Part shown: one piece after another, positions 27,201 to 36,200 of the stretch
Numbering within the stretch: the first letter of the stretch is position 1
How the letters are laid out: each line of letters begins with the position of its first letter
Assembly (NCBI RefSeq): GCF_021347895.1
Contig: NC_067125.1
Span: 25,151,621 to 25,215,620 of the forward strand
From: Acanthochromis polyacanthus
Lineage: Eukaryota; Chordata; Actinopteri; Pomacentridae
DNA: 64,000 nt
Direction of reading: 5' to 3'
Made by a program: the position numbers and the translations under genes
Notes under the pieces: model-generated
Seen by the model: only the letters and a program-made list of their open reading frames with translations
Databases searched by the model: none
What the model was told of the DNA's origin: nothing

Positions 27201-30200
27201 TAAATATTTAATTTTAGTGTTCTATAGTTTGAGATGCACCAGTTTATTACATAAAATACACAGAGACATCTCAATACCTGTTTTCTGAAGCTGGTTCTGA
27301 TTTCTCTCTGCAGGTAGAGAAGTTGAAAGCAGAGCAGAGTAAACTCCCCCCGACCCCTCTGCTGGGTCGCAAAGTCTTCCTGGACCCACAAGATGCCTCA
27401 CCCACTCCGGCCACCCTCCCCCGCCTCCCCATCTCCCCCGTCATGAGACAGACCATCTACGAGCAGAACGAAGCCAGCTCTCCTCCGTCCCCGTCGCCCG
27501 CCACCCCGACACCTTCTCCGTCGTCTGCGGTTCGGAGACTCGGCTCGACGGTCGCCAACTACACCCCAGTGATGAACGGCTCCAGCTACCGCCACACCCT
27601 GGAGGCCCGTCATGGCGGCGTTGTGGGCGTGGCCGCAGGATTGGGTCAGCCCGCCCCTTCCTCCATCGCGTCTGTCGCCACGGCGGCCATGTTGGTTTCA
27701 GCCAACCAGGCGAGGGAAAGCGCCACTGCAACAAGGGACAAGGCGGCAAAGGCGATGAGCCACCTGCAGCCGGTGCAGGCGGCGAGGGAGCTGGAGATGA
27801 AGGCGTCCCCGTATCTACGGCAACCTAAAATCAAACACCTGGATGACGCTGTGACGCCGCTGCTGGTGGCGAGTCGGCTGGAGAAGGCGAGGGAGAGGGA
27901 GAGGGGGAGGGAGAGGGAGATGATGATGGGGGAGATAGTCACGGAGAGGGCGGAGGTGGCGGTGATGGCCGAGGTGGTGCTGCAGGAGCCGGGCCGGGAG
28001 CGCCTGCACAGCGAGCCCACCAGGGGGCCTCGGGGATCCAGGACCGACCCGCTGGGCCACGCCGAGCCCCAGGTGCACCACCGGGAGCACCGGATAGAAC
28101 GGCAGCTGAGCAGTGAGCAGCTGATCCAGGCGCGACGGGACGAGCTGCCCCAGGAGGTGTGGAGGGAACACGCCGAGAGGAGGGAGAGGCGGACGCTGGA
28201 GAGGCAGACGTCCAGCGAACAGGAGGGTCAAGGGGGACAAGGGGGCCACGGGGGCCACGAGGGCCGGCGGAGAGAGAGGGACCGGCACCGGCTGGAGAGG
28301 CAGGAGTCCAGCGAGCACGACACCGGGAAGGAGCACTCAGACAGACGCTCCGGAGGAGGGTGAGAGTTTCAGTGTACCGAGGTGACATTACGTAAAAAAA
28401 AGTTTAAAAATGCAGGAAAAGAAAATCACAATTGAATATTTATTTTTGGTTTATCTTCCGCAGAGAGAAGAGATCAACGCTGGCAGAGATTGTGGAGCAG
28501 CTGCAAGAAAGAGAAGCAGCACAGGTCTGGAGATTGAGTACTTGTAAATTTTTAGCTTTCAGGTCTTTCTACCTCAATTCACCGAATACCCCACGCCTGA
28601 CCATCTTCAGTTTGGCTGATTGAAGATTTGAATTTTAAAGTGGTGAATATTGGTTGAGTTGACTGTGTGTCAAATCTGGAATCATAGGTGTTGTTGAGTA
28701 GAGATTGGTGGAGTCATGTTAAGTTTTGTATTGTTTTCACACCAATATTTACATGTTTTGCTTAATAATTTATTTTTTTATCCCCTACACATTATGATTT
28801 CGACCACATACAAAAAAAATCTCTAGAATTTTAATAGTAGGTCTATTTTAACTAAGAGAAAAAAAATGCACACATCCAACGATTTCGCGAGCTATCACGC
28901 GATTTCGGAACGAGATTTGCTTTCTAGCGTCTTGAGATTTGGATACAGACCACAACAAAGAGCGATCGCCAGGTAATGTGAAGGTTTTCGTTCACTTCTC
29001 ATCTCTAGTATGTTGTGGGACACTCATTGAGACTATCTGAGCCGGTCAGTGTGGGGAAAAAAGCACGTTAGGGCGGACTTTGACGTGGGGGGGCAAGTTG
29101 CCCCATACTTTTCGCTAGCTGAGCTGCTAGCTGAGCTGCTAAGCTGCCTGCCTGGCTAAATACTGGGGCTATGTCGAAAATTCATTTCTCCATCACTCAC
29201 ATGTATGAAATGACATATGAAAACAGACCCCAGGTTGAAAAAAAACGAAGTTCCCCTTTAACCCTATAGAAAACCTATGAAGTGAGCTGAATCACTGCAT
29301 TTCTGCGCAACAATCTCAGAACCTTAAGGTTTTGGAGAGAATCTGGAAAGAGGAATGGTCTAAAATACCTGTGCAAACCTGGTGACCTGCTACAAGAAAT
29401 GTATGATGTCTGTAGTGGTGAACAAGGGTTAGTCCACCAAGTACTGAGTCATGTTTGGCTTGGGGATCAGATACTTACAGAGATGAATAAGAATTTGGTG
29501 AATTGAGGTGGAATGACCATTTTAACTCATCCATCCATCCATTATCTCTACGCTGCTTAATCCTCATTAGGGTCACGCACGGCTGCAGTCTTTCCCAGGT
29601 GACTTAGGGTGAAGGCAGGAAACACCTTGGACAGGTTGCTAGTCAATCAAAGAGCTACATATACAGACAAACCATCACACTTGCATTCACACCTACGGAC
29701 AATTGAGAATCACCAATTAACCTGAGCATGTTTTTGGACTGTGCCTGGAGAAAACTCACACATACACAGGAAGGACATGTAAACTCCATGCAGAAAGATC
29801 CTAGGAAGGCCAGGAAGTGAACCAGGGATCTTCTAGTTGCAAGGAAAAAGTGCTAACCACCATACTATATTATACTGTGTATTATACTGTGTATAATTTA
29901 GGCGTCATGAAACACTTACATCCCTCACCCCTCCTCCTCTTCAGGCCCGAGGCGAGGTTCCCCGCCTGCCCAACGGGTTACCAGAGAAGTCTTCCCGTCC
30001 CGACCGGCCTCGAGCTCGGGACCGACCCAAACCGAGACGCCGGCCGCGACCCAAAGAGGCGGGAGAGACCACGAGGAGGTCGAGGTCGGCTCCGGCCCAG
30101 AGCAGCCCAGCGGTGCCCCAGCCGCCTACGCACACAGCACACCACGAGGGCTTCCTTTTCCGCAAGCTGGACATCGAGAGCCTGAAGAAGAGCACCAATA

Positions 30201-33200
30201 GGTGGGTGTTCAGGGTCTTAACGATCACCATGACGACTGGAGCCGATGATAGGAGCCGTAGAGGAGGAGGATGGACGCTGGTGTCATGAGAATCAGACTT
30301 GGAAGTCACGCTTTCAGTTTGGTACTTCAGATTTTTAACCCCCTTGAAGTGCCAAACGTGGACTTCACCACTTCTGTCTGTTTCTCGTGACACCGCTGCC
30401 TCCTCCTGTGTTATTACTGATTAAACAGTGATGATAGGGGCATGACTTTAGCATGCTACACTGACACCTCGAACAGATGCATGACAGACACCAGCTCAGA
30501 TAACACATAGTTCCTCATAGGTTGTTCAAGGCAATACTCAGCTAAGGTTTGGATTTTTATAGGAGATGCAAGGACACACTGAGGTTTATGCACACTCAAG
30601 AAATGTTAAATATTTCATTTACAAGATAACACGTGAGAAAAACATTCTGTAATGTAGAAATAACTGTTTCATGTAACTGACAGAAATATCTACATCTGTG
30701 CATTGGTATCCAATGGTAGAGTGTAGCAGTAAATCATGAAATATTGTATCATTTGTTACTTTTACAGTTAAGTTGCAGCATCTGGCATTTGAGAATGATA
30801 GATTAGGGTTGTTAATTTCTGCTGAAGAGTTGTTCATATCAACTTTTTATGATCATTAGGCAGCACTGATAGTTTTTGAGGTCATAGTTTAGTACTTTCC
30901 TTCGCATTTAGGCAGTTAAGTACAGCAATGCATGCAGGAATTTAAACGTCACCAAGAAACACTCCTACATTTTTCTCATGCCAGCTTTTAAATATCACCG
31001 CTGATTATCAGGGTTAGACAACGAAGGCAGCTCCATGAAATCAGGGCCTGCAGAAATCTCACCGCATGTGAAAAACCTCATGCATGATGCTTTCGAAGCC
31101 TCCTGATCTAACACAAACCCACAGAGTCACTGAAAGCAGCAGCAGTGGTTGGCTGGCTGGCTGATGAATGATGCCGTTGGAGTGACTGTTGGTGGAGCTG
31201 CTGGTCACTTTGCCACACAAACACACACGCACGCACACACACGCACACTACCTGACCTCCACAGATGAACCTACCTGCTTCCTCCTGAGAAACCCCAGCG
31301 ACAGTCTCTCTCTGCACTGCCCCCTGGTGGCTGGGCTGACCTCGCACAGCTAAAACGCTCATCCCCTCCCCTCCAGCTATGGATGAGTCCCACTCACGCA
31401 CCAAAGGCAATGGATGAGTGTGTCGTATGTACATGCCCTGTTATGTACATGGCAAGGTAAAGCATAATCCCGAATGGCTTGAGTCCGGACAAGTGTGAAT
31501 CTCCAAGCTGCTCCTGCTTCGGCTGGTTGTATGCTCTTGATGCTGAGACGAGAGGATACAGGAGCCTTAAGGGAGGATTGAGATTCAACCTGTCTCTGTT
31601 ACATGTCGACCTGACGAGACGCCCAGTAAGTGGATGTGCACATTAATATTCTGGTATCGTTCAGGAGGGCCACACATGAGGATACAGGGCATGTGAATGG
31701 TGTCTACGTTTTACATTAAATCAAAGTGAATAACAAACATAGTGTAAAAAGCCTATATTTTTGTTTTGCATGTGATTTTTACATGACTTTTGGTGTGCAG
31801 CTAATTAAAAGGTTCTTTTCTGAAAAGCTTAAACATATGCGGAGATAAATTAACATCTGCTTCTGTGATGGTAAAACATTTTGTCCTAATAGTAGACATT
31901 AGTTTGTCAGAAAATAAGGCTTTTGGTGCCTGAATACAAAGTTCATTGCATGTAAAATTGATGAGTCTACTAATTTTTCAATCTGTGACGTGATCGTTGG
32001 GCAAAAAAGAAAAAAATCCCTTAAAAAATGGCAGCGAAGGTGCCAGAAAAGTACATTAAAAATGATGGAATAATATACTGTTCATGAATGTAAATACATA
32101 AATAAATAAAAATTATAATACCTGATATAATACCTAGTATAATGATATAATAAAACCAAAATGACAGCAAATATTTGTAAAATAATATCATTTTTGTTGA
32201 TTTAAATACAGTAAAACAGTGCAACATGCAAGAACAAATTATTGTATATTTGTAAAAATTCAAATTTTTGATTTGGACATTATGTACAGTTTTTGTTTTA
32301 CAATCAACATTTAAATTGATATTCATTGAAATAACAGCTAATGAATCTAAAATATTTACATTTTTGCTGATTTAAATACAGTTAAGAAGTGTGTCATTTT
32401 ATGCTGAAAAGTTGTAAAAGAACAAATGAACATATTTAAAATGACAGATTTTCGATGTGGACATTATGTACAATTTTGTCCCATATTGGCGTCATCACGT
32501 ACGTACGTATGTCCACATTTCGTTTCCGGAGCATATCTCAGAAGCTACTTAAGGGATTTCATTCATATTGCACCCAGGCCATCTCTGTATAGTGTAGATG
32601 TGCCTTTTGGGGTGTATGACCTTGACCTGATTTTCAAGGTCATACTGAGGTACTTCAAATATTTTGTCGTTTCCAGAGCATATCTCAGGAACTACTTGCG
32701 GGATTTCATTCATATTGCGCACACTAAGCCTGTTGTTAATGTAGATGTGCCTTTTGGGGTGTATGACCTTGACCTGATTTTCAAGGTCATAGTGACGCAG
32801 TTCAAAGACTTTTTTGTTTCCGGATCATATCTCAGAAACTACTTGACGGATTTCATTCATATTGCGCACACTAAGCCTGTTGGTAAAGTACATCTGCCTT
32901 TTGGGGTGCATGACCTTGACCTGATTATTTTTATTGTAGTGACGATGTATCATTTTGTTGGTGTATCGTCCACTATAGATTATCTTGCACTTCGAGGCAC
33001 TATATATACGGCAGGGGATGTTTTAAGCGGAGCGTGTTTTTTTACTCTTGACTTGTAAATTGAAACAATTTGTCTAACTGTTATCTGTAATTTTAGAAAA
33101 AAGGGAAAATCACTAAAATAACAGTGAATTGTTTAAAAAATACATTTTAAAAAACTGTTTTAAAAAAAGCATTTTTACATTGTTGATGATGATGCTCGCG

Positions 33201-36200
33201 TTAGCAGTGTGGACACCTTGCCACATGCACTGCTGGTCTTTTCCATTCTAAACTCTGCTTCCATTGTTAGTTCAGAGGTTTTTCTTTTTCTTTATGATAT
33301 CAGGATATTAATCTGCACACGGATACCTGCTCTGAATAACACTGACAGTGCTGCGCAAATGTTTTTGGTGCTAAAAGCTGCTGTCATGACTACTGTTAAT
33401 TTATCAATCAATAATAAAGGGGAAAAATGAAAGTTTTTATTTGATGTGAGCACCGTTTGTCCTTAAACTTCTAGATACACTTGTTGACCGTTTTTAGCCA
33501 GTTCTACATCTTCCATATTTCGCCACAGTTTTCCGTCTCTTCATGTGATCTCACTGACCCCATGATGTTAAGGACTCCTCGTCCTTCTTGTGGCTGAAGA
33601 TGTGTCTTTATGCCTCTGTAGAGTTGCAAAGAATGTAGAGAGGATGGATAAGAATCTGAACTTCTGAAGCGCCTGAAACTTGCCCAGCACTGTGTGTTTC
33701 AATGTCAGCTATTAACTGGAATGCCGTGTGCATGTGAACACGCTCACAGAGGGACGACAAGCATGAACACACTTGAGTTTGTGTCGGGGCCAAAATGGCG
33801 TTTAACCAAACTCCTCTCCCTCTTCTCTCCCTCCTCCTCCTCGCTGCTGCTGGCTGCTCCTCTTGTCTCCTCCAAGGTAAGTCATATATGAGGTAAACTG
33901 TGGCCTCCCTCATCTGCCCCATCCCTCCCTCCTCCATCCCCCCACGCCCCACCTCCTCCGTCCGTCTGTCCGTCCGTCTGTTGGTCTGTGTTTGTTCAGC
34001 AGTGTTGTTTCCTTCTCCCTTCTTGGGGCTGGTCCATCCCGCCCACCTACCTGTCTGCTCTGGCCAGGTGAGTGAGGTGTTAGCTTAGCGACAGTGACTC
34101 TGCAGCTCTTCCTGACTCCTCCCGTCTCCCCCCTTCCTCCTCCTCCTCAATCCACCACTCCCCCACCTCCACCATCCTCCTCCCCTCCACCTTCCTCCCC
34201 ATCCTCCTCCTCTTCCTCCCGCCTTCCCGCACCACAGCAGGTCATGGGTCAACTTGTACTGCGTGCTGAACAAAGGGGAGATGGGTTTCTACAAGGACGC
34301 CAAGAACACCACCACGCCCTACAACAACGAGCCGCTGCTCAGCCTCTCCCACTGCCACTGCGACGTCACCAACGGCTACAAGAAGAAAAAGAATGTCTTC
34401 ACGCTCAAGTAAGGAGCGGTTGTCAAATTCAGTCAGTTTCATGTGTAGTCTTTCATTTTCGACTCATTTTCCAGGTGCATTATTTCATTTTTATGAGTGA
34501 TTTTTAGTTAAACTGCCATTCAAAACTTTGCGGTCACCCATACCCCTTTTCCACCAAGCCAGTTCCTGTGCTAGACTTAGCACCAGTTTTTTGTGTTTCC
34601 ACCACCTAAGCACCGGCTCCAGGCTCCAGAAATGATGCTAACCCACTAGCTAAGAACCAAGTCCATCAGGGGCTGGCAGCAGGCTTACGGTGGCCAACGA
34701 TCAATGGCGGAAACACAGAACCACCATTTTTAAACACCTGAGAAAGTAGTAGTGTTTCGTGTTAGTGTTTTGAAAACCACCAAATATGGACACTAAATCA
34801 GTGTATTGAAACAAAAGTTAACAACGGTGGTGGGTATATCACAATAAAAATGTCAGTGTCTCATGACAGTTTGGATAGAACAACATGGTGGATGTGTCCA
34901 GACAACAGCTGGCCTCTGCCTCGCAATTAGCCTTAACACTTTTGATGCACAACATGGGTCAAAAGTGACCCACATCCAATGAAAAATGGGTATCTTCTAA
35001 GCCATACTGCGCATCAGAGGGTTAAGACCATCTATAAAAGTAAACATGGATATTGTCATCAACTTATTGCGTTTGTTTAACTGCTATGCAATGGAGGCAA
35101 ACATAGTTGAAGCTAAATAGCCTCCAACTTCATGGAAATGACAGAAATGCTGAAATGCTGGAATCATTTTATTAAAAGTTGCGTTTGACCCTCTAAAGTT
35201 GCTCTGAAGCTTTCTGGTTTACATGTTAAATTTATCTCCTCTTATTGCAGAACGAAGGACGGCAGCGAGTTTTTGTTCCATGCAAAAGATGAGGTAAGAC
35301 AGTTTCTGTTTCTATCATGAATTGTGAATAAAAGATGTATATAGACATGATGTGAAAATGGCTTAAACCTGCGTCCTTTCTGTTAGCCAGCAGGGGGCGA
35401 CTTATCTGGTTCCTGGTTGTATAGACATCTATGAGAAAATGAGGCAACTTCTTACTTAATTTGTTGTCTCTGTGAACATTTTCTTAATGAGTTTATGGCC
35501 TCGTTTGTTAGTTTGAAGTGTTTTTGAAGGGAGCATGATGTTTGTTTTAGTAAGTTATAGTTCAATGAGTGACATAAATGATGAAGCAACTGGGGTCACT
35601 TTCACTGCTTGCTCTTTATGTCCCGTTTTAAACCAACAGGTAACGTCACAGTCGCTACAGCCGTCTTTTATATCGATTCTGTGGTTTCAAAAGTAGTTGT
35701 AGCCGTAACTGCAGAGGTTATTGCCGTTTTTGATGTTATTGTTATCACTTATGTGACAATCGGTGTTGGTTTGTCTGTCCGTCTGTCTGTCCGTTCACAA
35801 TGGAACAGATTTGAAAGAAATTTTCAGGGAAGGTCAGAAATGACACAAGGACCAATGATTAGATTTTGGCAGTGATGCAGCTTATAGTCTGGATTCACGG
35901 ATTTGTTAAGGATTTCTGTATCATTGTGAAATAGCGGCACGGCATCACTGTAACCATGACATCAAGTGAACACTACGTCAACTACCTGCTGACGATCACA
36001 TGATTGTGATCCGACTAGAAATTAAACATTGTGGACTTATCAGGACTTATCCATCGGAAATGATACAAGGAACAACTGATTAAATTGTGGGGGTGTTTCT
36101 GAGTTCCGTCAATTCCCGCTGCTCGCTACATATTTAGGTCGTGCAATTCGGTATCCGTACATAATGTACACATGCATAACACACACCTGTGCTCAGTGCA

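Larger units (their letters stand above)
25708..27313. other. sptbn4 intron, 1.6 kb
   Basis: Three transposon-derived pieces: MITE 25810-26174, hAT MITE 26289-26430 and repeat R 26780-27110. No other signal. Confidence 0.65.
30202..34240. other. sptbn4 intron, 4.0 kb, interrupting the PH domain
   Basis: It contains a CA-rich stretch (31215-31248), a CTCF-like motif near 31316-31332, a ~175-bp imperfect duplication (about 32185-32300 and 32360-32475), the 147-bp repeats (32520-32950), and a C/T-rich tract (33810-33870 and 34110-34225) next to the exon. Confidence 0.65.

Noticed and set aside
27441..28388. Long minus-strand frames opposite the linker exon
   Set aside because: Shadows of a GC-rich coding exon. 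The + strand has spectrin continuity and splice sites.
32426..33058. 210-codon open frame with three internal repeats
   Set aside because: It is open because the DNA unit is 147 bp. There are no splice or promoter signs and the repeats look like intronic or transposon sequence. Kept as a repeat and as a finding, not a gene.
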